Positions 39,778-51,818 of a DNA stretch of 64,000 nt are shown one piece after another. The notes under the pieces are model-generated. The model saw nothing but the letters and a program-made list of their open reading frames with translations. It had not been told where the DNA came from and made no database searches. Source of the stretch: Antennarius striatus (Eukaryota; Chordata; Actinopteri; Lophiiformes; Antennariidae); assembly GCF_040054535.1 (NCBI RefSeq), contig NC_090795.1:6846001-6910000 (forward strand), read 5' to 3'. The position numbers and the translations under genes were made by a program. Every line of letters starts with the position of its first letter. The first letter of the stretch is position 1.

Positions 39778-40161
39778 TGATTGCACATCAGCAAACAATC
39801 ACACACACTCCCATTACATGGTGAGTGTACTTACAGAGGCATAGAGATGCAGAGACCTCAAGACGTTTTTCCAACATTGAACGTCAACACACACAAAAAT
39901 AAGCGAACGCGTAACTCTGACTGTGGAGATAAACCACAAAAACACCACAGCGATTGTGCTAATACAGATTATCATAGCTGCACACATACACACACACACA
40001 CGCAGACGCACCTCCCTGTGTGTTCCTGCATCGTAAGGAGGATAGAAGGGGGGTGGGGGGTGGAAGGGGCCCCAAAACTCCTTTGGCAGCTCATGCATCA
40101 GAGTGAATGGAACCAATTATAAATCAAGAGCAATTTCTCCCCATTATTCAACGGGAACCAG

Positions 40162-40260
40162 AAGGAAAGAGAGAGAGAGAGTAAAGAAAGAGAGAGAGAA
40201 AAAGAAAGAGAGAGAGGCTGGTCCATCAACTCTCAGTGGGAGATGAAGGAAGGAAGAGAA
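40162..40260. repeat. GA-rich polypurine tract
   Basis: Runs of GA, AAGA and GGAA with few pyrimidines. Weaker purine bias continues to about 40400. Confidence 0.7.
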
Positions 40261-41276
40261 AAGCAGAGAAAGTGAAATATTATATGAAAAACAGATATGG
40301 GGAGACATTAGGAAAACAAGATAAAGCAGGAAAAGGAAGTAGAGGAGAGGAGGGAACACAGAGAGCCGGTGAACGCGTATGAAAATGACTGATGGATAAA
40401 GTTATAGCAAAAACAGATAGGAAGAATTAGAAAACAGAGGAGGCAGGAAATTAAACAGAAAGCAAAGCTGTGGGGCGTCAGCTGCGGTCGGGATGGTGCA
40501 AGCGCCTTTTGACTTGTTGCTCTGGAGCGAAAGCTGTCGTCTGAAATAGTTTCTTAAGAGGAGAAACAGCTGGAAGAGGCGCGTTTCAAACACCAGAGAG
40601 AGATTCGTGTGAGAGGCATTAGCCTAAGATTGGAAATACAAAATAAAAAACCAAAGTCTAAGGAGCCCCTTCAATGGAAAATTCCAGTTGTGATAACCTC
40701 AGGGGCCCAACGACTAACTAATCTGGTGCCCAGTGATTTATTCTGTTGAGTCATGTCTTCTCCTGCCAGTTTAACATTCTTCGATGATGAGATTTCTTCT
40801 CTCTGGGGCAACACTTAAAAATCTGATTATTGGTTAAGACCTGGAACACAACCCAGATTTCTGAATGTGTTGTCGCTCCGGCGCTTTTATTACTTTGTTC
40901 ACACAAGTTCCAAACGGGAATACCGAACGCGGCTCGTCTCGCCGCTTTTAAAACGAGTAATTGTGCACCAGGACGGTAATAAAAGTTACCAAAATGAATT
41001 TTAAAGTGCTTGTAATTGAGTGGAAAACTGAAAAGAGTTTGTCTGAGGCTCATGTTTGGCTGTTTCCGGGTGTAAAGCTGGTGTCTGTGTGTGAATGATC
41101 TATTGGAGCGTCTCGGTTGCTTTAGGCTTGTAATAACACCAACTAATCTTTGTCCAAATATCTGCTTAGCACACACAACACTATTTGTCTACACACACAC
41201 ACATACACACATGAACACACACTTCTAATCAGGAGTCTGGAGTTGATCAATGATGAAACAGAGCTTACATCACTCT

Positions 41277-41278
<2 letters not shown>

Positions 41279-41322
<44 letters not shown>
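41279..41322. repeat. (GT)n microsatellite
   Basis: About 22 GT units in boc intron 1. Confidence 0.95.
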
Positions 41323-41323
<1 letters not shown>

Positions 41324-41602
41324 CAGGGTAATTTCATTATCCAATCAAGACCTTCCTGACTGTTACTAAGTAGTGGAACAAATCGACTCAGTTGCTTTTA
41401 AAGCTTTGGGTAATCTTAAGAAAACAAATGAAGGGATGATTCCATCTTCGATAAACAGATAAACTGTATAAGTGGCCACGTAATTTCTGATTATTATACA
41501 AAATTTTTTTTTTTTTTTAAAAAGGCATTTCTGCAAAGGAAAAGTTGCACGAAATCTTTCCTCCTCCAACAAACTTGTCTCCTCTTCCCTCACATCCCAT
41601 CA

Positions 41603-41753
41603 CAGTATTTTCTGGACTATAAGGCGCATCTTCAATGTATGGCCTATTTTAAAGCTTTTTCCATATATAAGGCACACTGGATTATAAGGCGCACTGTCGG
41701 CTTTTGAGAAAACTAAAGGCTTTTAGGTGTGCCTTATAGTGCGGAAAATACTG
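41603..41753. mobile_element. 151-bp MITE with 26-bp inverted termini
   Basis: Begins CAGTATTTTCTGGACTATAA and ends TAGTGCGGAAAATACTG. The 26-bp termini differ at three positions. TA follows the element, and CA, probably a mutated TA, precedes it. Two internal ATAAGGC(A/G)CAC copies repeat the terminal motif. It is the same family as the element at 20495-20578, with a longer, better preserved interior. No coding capacity. Confidence 0.8.
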
Positions 41754-44387
41754 TAATTTGATCCCTGCCTTAAACAATCTCTGTACTCGATGGAGGTCCG
41801 TTTCATCAGCCTCTCCCACTCCCTGTCAGAACCTTGTCCTTCACTGCTCCCTCTTCTTCTGAGCTCACATTCCTCCTCCTCTTCCTCGCTGTCTGTGGTC
41901 CTGGCCGACGGCGACGATCAGGAAGAGAGAGGTATGCAACCCCAGGGGAGGGGCCCGGACCCCAGCCACCTGCCGGTCCAGGTGTCCCTCTCCGATTATG
42001 CGATGTCTTGACTGGTCACAGAAACCCTCCCACTCTGGAAAACCAGGCCTCATTTGGGGGGGTGAGTGTCCAAATAAAAAGTCAGAAAAACTCACTGATA
42101 TTAAAAAGTGTGAGGGACCATCTCATTTCTCAAACACTACATTTTTAACTTCATCTAATCCCAAAAGGAGCCCTCAGGTGAGACCAGCTGAACACAATGA
42201 CAGCCAGTATGTGAAGAACTCACACAACACACACATGTGCAGCAAAAGGCCTGCAGGCTGTTCCGACTGCATGAGTGTACCCGCTGTCATAGAGATGAAA
42301 GCGTGCCCTCAGGGCGGATTTCTCCTCCTTTGTCAATTAACGCCCATGTTACACCCTCTGCAATAACAACCATTCTCGCCAGCGCCGCGGCTCGAACTCT
42401 CACGGAGCCGGAATCCGAGCAGCAAAACGCCAGAGCCGAAAGCAGCTATCTACAAATGCATCTCCATCCAAAAGATGCTGCATCCAGATGTAAAAACAAA
42501 AAAAAAGAAAAAAAAAAGAAAAAAGACAGCAAAAAAGCTGAAAGCAAGACGAGTTTTAAAGGCATGCAAGAGAGAGAAACGAGAGAGAAGCTCTGCTGCT
42601 ATTGGACGCTTACCTAAATCTACACGCTAACTTTTCTTTGCCATCTGTAAACACAAATGAAAGACCGGTTGGAGAATGGACGCGCCAGCTTTGGGACACA
42701 TGGTGGAAAACCGGCAGCGTGTGTTTGGCAGATAACCAAGATCAATCAAAATATATAGCTGGAAGGTCCTGCTTCCCTGTAAAAGAACCAGCTGCTAACA
42801 GCATGACAAACCCTTTATCCTGACACGTATCAGACTCTGGAACCAAAAGACAATAAAGTCCAGTTCCTGTCCTAAATCTGGATGTCTTTTTTTTTTTTTT
42901 TTTCACCAGCAAGTATTCACATTTCAGTCCCAAAAGTCAAAAAGGAGACCTCAAGCGTAATTTTGTACTACTTTCAGTCCAAAGCTGTTTTGGCCTGGGA
43001 ATACCATCTGAAAGAGTTTCATTCATCACAACGTCCTGCATAGAAAAAACACCATATTATGATACTCCTATAGGGAGTTGAAGTGCGCCTGTGGTATTCA
43101 ATAATGGACTCAAAGCTACTTTTCCCGTCAAGGGCTGCGAGTCCAACGATATCTCAGTTTCCTAGATCCCAAGGCGACATCGTCAAACGTCATGGAAACA
43201 ATTTAAAATACAGCTAATCAAGTTATAATGAAAGATTTGTGAATCTGGATTTTTTTGTAACATTTCAAAGCTATAATAAAGAAGAAAATAATGTGCGGCA
43301 AAGCATTGGCCATTGATTCGACCATGAAATGCACTTTGGCAGCCTTCAGGATTACAAATCATATTATTATTTTATTTCTACGGGGGATTTGGTGTCCAGT
43401 TATAACTATCTACTTATGACTGCACTGTTGTAACCCTGGAATAACAGTACGATTTAAAATACAGCTAAAAAAAAAAGTTGCTGTACTGGTTGATGTTCTG
43501 TTATAACTTAACAATATCTCATTAGACTGATTATTACTGGTTATAACTGGTTTTCTGGGTCAAAATGGGCCAGACAGAGTGAGAAACAAGCAGATAATCA
43601 AACTGGAATCAATTAGCCGTACTTTGATCCACCAGACAGCCAGAATTGATCAACAACATGGGAAAAAGAAGAGCCTTTTTTTTACTGAGACCAATTAATT
43701 TCCTCATAGACTGTGCGCCTAATTGATGGAGGCCAGGCCATTCGTTTCGACTTTTAATCCAAGTGACATTGATTCAGCGGGAACAATCAGGGCCTCATGT
43801 CTGATGCCATGTCTGTCACTGAATCTCAGAAGTTCCTCCATGCGAGGCTAAATGTAATCCAACCACACAAAACGACACCTGGGGTTGGAAACTTGAGCCC
43901 CTGCGGCTGTTCCTGGAGGAACTCCTCCACGTCCGTTGTGCCCCCCACTCCTCTGCCTTCCTCCTCGGCCTCCACGGTGAGTGACACCCCGGCCAACACT
44001 CATTAGGAACCAGGGGGGGGGGGGGTTAAGACAAGCATTTTCTCATTAAATCAGACCTTGAATGTGAGGCTGATATCAGTAGAAATCTCCGCACAAAGAC
44101 GCAGGACGCAGCATTCCTGGCTGCCCTGAGCAGCTGTCAGTTTACTGGGAGCTTAATTAGGTTATTTTGACACCACACTTTGCTTTTTTTTGGGGGGGGG
44201 GGGTGAAAGAAGAAGGGCGGGGGGGGCTGACGAAATGCAGCTATGTAGTATTGTTATAAGCTGACTATAAAACTTGCGCAGCGCATTTTACGCGTTTTGC
44301 GCACGGATGTCCAGAAAAGAAAGGATGATAAATGAATCCTGGCGCATCAGATATATCTGAATGCTTTGCCTATGACGTTCAGTAAGG

Positions 44388-44389
<2 letters not shown>

Positions 44390-44460
<71 letters not shown>

Positions 44461-44466
44461 ACACAC
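44390..44466. repeat. (CA)n microsatellite, about 77 bp
   Basis: A long CA tract with a single CAGA interruption near its end, about 630 bp inside the 5' end of boc intron 1. Confidence 0.95.
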
Positions 44467-45099
44467 TGTTGCTCTCCCCCGATGATATTATGGGGGTCTG
44501 GCACGTCTGTTTTCGGTTATCCTATGGGAGCTGCTATAGGCTGCGGCCTTCAAAACGCGAACGCATTTTCCTCCTAAAAAAACACGCATAAGTGTGTACA
44601 CAGCCAAAAAAGTCCACAATGTACAACACAAAGATGATTCCTCTACACGTAGATGCGTCGAGCTGCACGTAGAGCCAGAAAATTAAGGTAAACTTTGGAA
44701 AATAAGGACGCGGAGCTCATCCAATCAACAACAGGCTAAGTCCGAGGGAAAGGGTAACGCTTCTGGTTGGAGATGAAAATAAAAAAACCAAGCACGGAAA
44801 CTCCACACGTCCATCCAAATAAACGGGATCACAAAACATTAGAAGGTTTGTGGTTCAGTTTATGTCAATGAAATACGGAAAAGACAAACAAAACAAACGC
44901 GGTTAGACGAGCAGTCACCAGCAGGAACGGAGTCCGACACCAAAAAGCGCAACTGACTGTGAATAAAGTCTGGTGTGAGCTGGTCTGAGGATTCCAAAGG
45001 AATCACAAAACTACACGCTTATCCTCAACTTTGTTGGACTTGTTGATTAAATAAGAATAAATAGATTGATCACGGAGCGCACGGAGGGATTAAACTTAC

Positions 45100-45290
45100 C
45101 CGAACTGCTCTATTCGGTTCACACACTTCTCCTCAACCAGCCGATCTTGTCTGTGTCTTTTCCTTTGCGGTGAGTTTTAAGTTTAGTCCCCAAAAACAGC
45201 AGTTTTTTACTTCTCTTTTCCCTCTAAAGCCCCGCTGCTTTAGTAATTTACTGCGATGCCACCGACATTTTCTTCGGCTCCCTAAGTTCT
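45100..45290 (-). other. boc: Probable non-coding first exon of boc
   Basis: The minus strand reads ...CAGTTCGG|GTAAGTTTAAT, a consensus donor at 45098-45099. No splice partner other than the acceptor at 34231 is evident. The exon has no useful ATG frame, fitting a 5' UTR exon of a gene with a long first intron. A second strong donor (GTGCGC|GTAAGT, exon base 45476) raises the possibility of an alternative first exon at about 45476-45540. The 5' ends are inferred. Confidence 0.5.
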
Positions 45291-45753
45291 CACATTGAAA
45301 GGCCGTTTTTGGATGACTGAGCTCTCAAACAATTCTCCCTTTTGGGACGCCTTTTCGGGTCCTCCCACTTCCCAAGCAGGAGGAGGGATCTGAACAATGG
45401 GCACTGGCTCCCAAAACCCCACAGCAGCGTCCTCCTCAGCCTTCCTCCACACACAGATCCCCTCTCACCACTTACGCGCACTTTCCTCTGGCCGTGCGTA
45501 ACGCTGGAACCTGCATCACTATCGATTAAGACGTGTGTGTGTGTGTGTGTGATCGCAAAACACTGATAGAAACCAACTTTTTTTGTGTAACTAAGGCGTC
45601 CCATTGGAGAAAAGTGCGCCCCCTCCCCCTCCTGCTGCTCTGTTCCCCCTGATTTGGTATGCGTTAGTCCTCACAGGGTTTGTGTTGACCCCCGTCCAGC
45701 GGCCCTCCAGTGCAGCTGTGCAGTGTTGGTGCTGTGTTGGGTCCAGTAAGTGC

Positions 45754-45754
<1 letters not shown>

Positions 45755-45806
<52 letters not shown>

Positions 45807-45807
45807 T
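45755..45807. repeat. (CA)n microsatellite
   Basis: About 26 CA units with one AA interruption, in the upstream flank of boc, followed by a poly-C run at about 45826-45838. Confidence 0.95.
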
Positions 45808-47104
45808 ACAGTGATCACAGCTCACCCCCCCCCCCCCCAGCCACTCCCTGTGGAATGCCCTCCACTTCAATCAGCACACTTTGAGTCCAGGGGAGCCGTT
45901 CCTGTTCAGTTCATTAATGGTGAACTATTCCCAGATCACAGGGGTTGATAGTGTGGTCTGTCGGTGGGAAGCCGCTGCTTCTCCACTCTGTGAAAGCAGG
46001 AACTCCCACCACGATGTACCTGAGGGGTTATTGCATCCCAGCAGGAGGGGGGGGGTGGGGGCTGTGACATTTGATGACACCTGTTGCTCTTGTTCAGGTA
46101 GAAGTGTGTGGGTGTGGGAACGGAGACTTACTTGGATGGTTTTGGGGTTTGTTTTGTTTTCAAATTTCTGTCCATTTTAAAAACCAATTCAGCTTTAAGT
46201 GCATCCGTATCCCACCAGCAGGTTATTTCAGCTTCAAGATGTCTTTCAGGGAGTCATTAATGTGGGTGTTTTCCAGTTTGTGCTGCAGGTTGCCAGCATG
46301 TCGTAAACTTCACCAATGTTTTGGCGTCGTTGCTACCGACCACGGCTCTGTGTGTATGTGGTGTCCTCACACTCACACCGCCCTGCAGACCTGAGACAGA
46401 GCATTTAAAAAAAAAAAAACGGGGGGGGGGCTCCCAACTCCAGAAAAAGCCCTCCAAGGTGCCCCTCCCCCCTCTCCATTTCACCGTGCAGGACTGGATG
46501 AATTAGCCTGGGACAAAAGATTTTGTGGGCCGGCCATGAAAGGCCTATTAACCATACTGCATCCCCCTGAGGCCCTGCCTGCAGGACACCGCCTCCCAGA
46601 ATGCCACTCTCTCAGCAGGCCACAATCCCAGCATGCATTGCTTCCCTTCAGCACTAACCTTTGTCACCCCAGAGTCTCACTATGGAGCTCCACACAGATT
46701 GTCATGTAGATGATTATAAATGTTGTTATGAATGTAGCGCAGAGTTGGAAGGACAAACGGGTGTGTGGATGTGGCGTGATTTGTGCGCTCCAACAACAAA
46801 GACTCAGAGTTAGATGGAGAGAGAGCGGACAGTGAGTTTTGGTGGCCGGCTGTCAGGTGTGAATCCTTCCAGTGTGTGTGATTATCTCGGGGTGTATTGT
46901 TCGTCAGGTTGTGTGCAGCTTATGAGGTAGTTGGTTTTTTTTCCTCCTGGTTCTCAACCGGGCGATGCTGCATCCTCTCCGACCTCCTCACGCCATTGTT
47001 TCACCGGATGCCATGACAACGACCTGCTCTCTCCTTCCCTCTCTGTATCCTGCTGACCTTAGCAGCTGTGTCACTTCCTCACTGTGACAAAACCAGATTG
47101 AATT

Positions 47105-47105
<1 letters not shown>

Positions 47106-47174
<69 letters not shown>

Positions 47175-47175
47175 T
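47106..47175. repeat. (CA)n microsatellite, 70 bp
   Basis: About 35 CA units, nearly perfect, with one CG near the end. Confidence 0.95.
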
Positions 47176-50085
47176 TTGTGGTCCATAGCAGTACCTCAGC
47201 AGCACACTCTAATGCCCACATTCATAAAAATCTTGTCCTGTCTCGCTCTATTCTACCTTCATGCCACTTTGGTTCATGAAGAGTTTGAAATTTATGTCAC
47301 AGAACAAGAAGGTGAAGGTTTTTGAAGTATGTATGTCCAAATAAATCTGAGTAGTGGAGCTGCTGATGTTCTGGGAGCCACTAAGGGAACTGAAACACTC
47401 AGTATGCTGCACCACCAAGTCAGATGCTGATATATGATGCAGGGTTTTATGACTCGAATGCATCCTCCAAACAGAGGATGAGGATTTAAAGCTTCAAGCT
47501 CCTGCATCTGTCTTTTAAACTGGACTTAGATTATATTGCATCTGGTGCAACAACCCAGTTCCAACGACACCCGACAGTATTTCTTTTATTTATTATATTA
47601 TATAGGGAGTGAATAGTGTACCAAAGTTTTATTTTGTATTTTTTGTGCAGGATTCCCATTTTGCATCATAGTTCCTCACCTCATATTGTCAAAATCTCAG
47701 ACTATTGAAATCTCATCACCCAAATCCAACAAAGACCAGTTGTGATCATTCATCTCTATACCAACACTTTGTGTGACGTGTCGTCTGACCACGACTGAGT
47801 GTAAAGGCGTTTAAAGCTGCTCCAGACAGCCCCTCTCAAAGGTGCAATGAAAATCCAGGTGTCACAGACGAGGGGTTAAATCCAATAATGGTTTAAATGT
47901 GGGGATAATAACGCCCACGTTGGACAAGCTGTCCGAGGAGTCAGACGAAAAGTGAGACGTGTGAGAGAGGAGGTCAAAGCCTGCCTGCGGTCTCAACTCG
48001 GCACAGGTGGCTAATCGCTGCATGTTGGACTGTTGGCTTTGAATCGTGACAGAAATGATGGATGCAGACACCCTCAGCATTATGCAGCTGTTACAGCGAA
48101 TGCATACGGCCGACCAATCGGAATATACCGTCAAATGAGGTTCAACACCATGGACAAGCTGATGTTTTAAACATTCATTTGAATTCATTTAAAAAACAGC
48201 TGTTTTTCAAAGGCCTCTATTACACAAGTAAAGCCTTTATTTGTCTTCACACCTCAAAAAAAATGACATCATAACCTGACACAGATTGAAAACAGGATTT
48301 TTTTATTGAATTGGGGACTTTCAAATGAAGTGTTGCTTAAATTTATTTGTATGAATTTCTTCATTTTACAAGCCATAAACTCATCACTCCGTAACTAAAA
48401 CAATGAGAGCCACCATTTACTGTTTCGGTGAACACATGGATGTGATGCATCAAGAGAACCATAAAGACACAAAGCTCTGATTGAATTTTTTTTTTTTTTT
48501 TCTAATGAAACTGAAAACATCCTGCAGCTCTGTGGGAGATTCAGGGTTCATCTGCACTGACAGGAGCAAAGTTCTGCTGGTCACTGCATAAACACCCTCA
48601 GTCATGGCTGAACTCATTACAATAACCCAGACAGGTGTTCTATACCAGAACCCATGTCCTCCTGTAAGGCCGTCCTATTCATGTCACATAATATAGTATC
48701 TGCATAAAGGAACAAATGAAGCATGAAGGGAGGGAGAGTCAAGAGTACATGACAGGAATTCTACTTCCTGATATCTCCTCAGTGCATAAATCTAAAAATA
48801 AATGCATGCAAGCTGAAAAACTGCAGAGCACATGTCAGAGCCGTCCGACGAGGCGTTCAAAGCCCGGACTGGAGTCATCTGTTTTTTTCTCCATGGCTTC
48901 TTCCTCTGCTTCTAACTTTCTTTTATGTGTTCCTAAAATTAAAAAAAAAAAAAAAGAACCCTCACAGAAGGAACACATGGGAAAATGTATTCTTAGAGGA
49001 ATTGATTGATGGTGTTTTATGACCTCTGAACTGCAGCTTCATGCGTGTGATTTATGCGTGAGTACAGTGGAGGAGAACGTTCACAAACCCTTTACTTAAG
49101 TAAAAGTAACAACACCACTTCTGCTCGGCAAATGCTGATTCTCTGGTTTGAAGAAAAAAAAAAAAAGATTCACTCAACTGTCTGATTTAGAAACAGAAAA
49201 GCATCACAGAACATCTTGAGCCTCTATGACGGGCGTGATCACAGCTGAATATTAGTGACATCAGTCCAGGATATTGTTTCTCTCCAAATACACAAATGAC
49301 CTAGTTTCCAGCTTTTTGGCTAAATAGTTTTTTTGTTTTAGATATTACAAATAATTACTATAGTCATCAAAACTTAAGAGCCGTTAGAGGAAACATTTTG
49401 GTGAAAGTTAGACAAGAAATCAAGCTAGCCTTGAATTTTGAGCTACACAACAAACACAGGAATCTTTATTCCCCCTGATGATAGATGCAGATTATAACTA
49501 GAGGGTATCTGGAGACACGGAATTAATAGTTGTTTTACTATTTGATTTTAGATGTCTTGTATATTGTGAATCTTTTATCAATAACATGGTAGAAAAAAGG
49601 AAATTATTTATTAAATGCACTTGAGTCAACCGCTTCTTTGCATACTCTGCAGCAGTAAGGCTACATCACACTGTTAAGATGCTAATTAATCAGTCATCAC
49701 TCAAAGAGAAGTAAAACATGCGGTGTCCCATCCGAGTTACATAAAGCATGATCCTACAAATGTAGATGTAATGGAAAGAAACCAGAGACAGTAAAACTGA
49801 CAAAAGGATGGAAAACCTCTCATAACACATCACATTTTAAAACCTTTCTGTTTGGATAATAGACATGCTGGCACAGATCAATGTAATAAAGTACAATGCA
49901 TATAATTAAGTACCTGTGCACAACTGGAAAACATACTTTCCTTTCTCTTGAGCTGCCTCAGTTTAATAGTAACGTGATACGATGTGCCTGAGGCCTTGGA
50001 TCCTGACGCACAATCAAATTCCCAGCACAACTCCAGGAGAAAAGATTTATGGCATCTTTTTTCTGCATTTGTCCTTTGATTTGCA

Positions 50086-50087
<2 letters not shown>

Positions 50088-50175
<88 letters not shown>
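50088..50175. repeat. (CA)n microsatellite, about 88 bp
   Basis: The longest dinucleotide tract in the window, about 43 uninterrupted CA units. Confidence 0.95.
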
Positions 50176-50177
<2 letters not shown>

Positions 50178-50818
50178 CACAGCTGCAAAAAAAGAAGGAA
50201 CATCTTGAGCTTAAACTTAGCATCACTGCCTCGGGAGCTTCTCATATCCGGAGATTTCATTGTTCTTTTTCACTCTTTCTGATGTAAAGCATGCTTTCGT
50301 GCTTTCCCTGTGTGCGTTGGAGGGATGTGGAGGGCAACAGTCTGTTATTGGCTCTCATTCCAGTGTGATTGTGTTGTTGAGACATGGATCCGAGCTCAGG
50401 TGGGGTCAGACCTCAGGCTGAGTTACTGTGTGTGTCATGATGTGGAATGTGCTGTGTGACGGCTCTGATTAGATGTTGTTTTTCTGCAGAGAGGTGCCTC
50501 ATCTCTCCCCAGAGACGTCTGCTTTTATGGCACATAAGTTCTTTGGCCAAGGCAGCAGCCATAACTGTTTGAGATTTGTTTGTTTGATTATATTTACAGT
50601 GTTTACTTGTTTTGTTCTCAATAGTTTTTTCAGCTTGTTGTCTTGTGTTATGGCTATAAATGACAATCCATATTGTGGCTTTAACTTAGACTCAGTCTTT
50701 GTTCTTTTAAGTACAAGTACAGTTACTTGAGCAAAAAATACTTAATACGACTACTGCTGTAATCATATATAATATATGAAAATGTCAACTCTGAAATGTA
50801 CTCAAAGTGAATCTAGAC

Positions 50819-51643
50819 CACATGTAAGGCCTGGGGGCCAAATGTGGCCCGCCACATCATTTTATGTGGCCCGCGAGAATGTTGAAGGTCTAAAAATGTT
50901 GAAAAATAAATAGGTCAAAAGTGTGCTTTGACCTATTTTGACCTTTTGACTACATTTCCCACAATGCAGTAATCAAGCCCACTTTAACTTTGATGAAACC
51001 ATTTTGAACAAAGTTAATGTCTTGACGTGTGTTTGATGTTAAGTTTCTTTATTTATTGGATAGTTTGATCCTTGAGTGATGGACTTCTGTGGGGGGTTTT
51101 CATTACCTGACAAATTAAAAGGATTTTTTTTTTAATTTAACCTTTATTTATCCAGGTTAACCTCATTGAGATTAAGAATCTCTTTTTCAAGAGGGACCAG
51201 GGGCCAAGAAGGCAACAAAAAGTTTCAGACACACATCAGATCATTACAGATAAAGGCAGATTACAACATTTTACAGACAAGAGATGTACAGTATAAAATA
51301 GATAACAATAAAAACAACAACAACAACAACAAATGATTTGTGCTATAGGCTATGGGGAGAAACAGTTGCATGTTTCAGCATCTGCCCTACCTTTAACTAT
51401 TGTTTTAAAAGCATTTAACAGAGAAACAAACTTTTTTTTTCTGTGCAACTGTAATGTTTGTAACTTGAATAAATAATAAATTCAGCGTTATTTAAAATGA
51501 AGGAGTAGTTACAGTTATCACAGTTACAGATATTTTATATTACACTGAGTTGCATTTAGTTACAATTACAAGTTACATCTGGCCCTTTAAGGACAGTCAT
51601 TATACAGATGTGGCCCTCAGTGAAAATGAGTTTGACACCCCTG
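50819..51643. mobile_element. Non-autonomous hAT-like element
   Basis: The right end reads GAGTTTGACACCCCTG, so its complement is the familiar CAGGGGTGTCAAACTC terminus. The left end (CACATGT...GGCCTGGGGGCC...GTGGCCCGC) is the other arm, apparently missing about seven bases. Flanking octamers ATCTAGAC (50811-50818) and ATTTAGAT (51644-51651) agree at 6 of 8 positions, fitting a decayed 8-bp hAT target duplication. The TGTGGCCC...GGGCCACAT subterminal blocks are typical of this fish repeat. No transposase frame. Confidence 0.75.
51125..51420. repeat. Dispersed teleost repeat nested inside the hAT-like element
   Basis: Begins after a T-run with AATTTAACCTTTATTTATCC and continues with a TTGAGATTAAGAATCTC block, a segment I know from many fish genomes though I cannot name its family. 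It ends near a (CAA)n run (51304-51332). It interrupts the interior of the surrounding element, so it inserted later or was captured. Boundaries are approximate. Confidence 0.5.
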
Positions 51644-51697
51644 ATTTAGATGATTTAGAGCTTTAAAGGACATTTCTGTTGACATTGATTTAATAAT

Positions 51698-51818
51698 GGC
51701 CTGTGATGCCCTGGCGATGTGTCGGTGTCCTCTCGCCTGTAGTCAGCTGAAACAGACTCCAGCAACACCTACAACCCGCAAGGTGGGAGACAGCTGAAGA
51801 TTAGATGATTATTGTCGT
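51698..51818 (+). repeat. Degenerate LINE-3'-end-like repeat
   Basis: The sequence contains CCTGGCGATGT, CTCGCCTGTAGTCAGCTG, AGACTCCAGC and a GCTGAAGATTAGATGA-type ending. It resembles the common fish repeat that ends in GGTTGAAGATGAATGGATGA. It is heavily mutated. Orientation and family are uncertain. Confidence 0.45.

Larger units (their letters stand above)
34231..45099 (-). other. boc: Large first intron of boc
   Basis: The acceptor at 34231-34232 (minus strand TTTTTCAG|GGGGCAG) begins the start-codon exon, leaving 17 bases of 5' UTR there. The inferred donor is at 45098-45099. The intron of about 10.9 kb holds many (CA)n/(GT)n tracts, purine-rich stretches (about 39150-39400 and 40160-40400), one MITE, and homeodomain-motif-rich blocks near 38.9 and 43.6-43.8 kb. 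I see no coding exon in it. Confidence 0.5.

Noticed and set aside
49878-50287. Several overlapping frames with Cys-Val or His-Thr runs
   Set aside because: They are translations of the 88-bp CA microsatellite in different frames; similar frames at 37.7, 45.6, 47.1, 57.3 and 63.4 kb were left out for the same reason.
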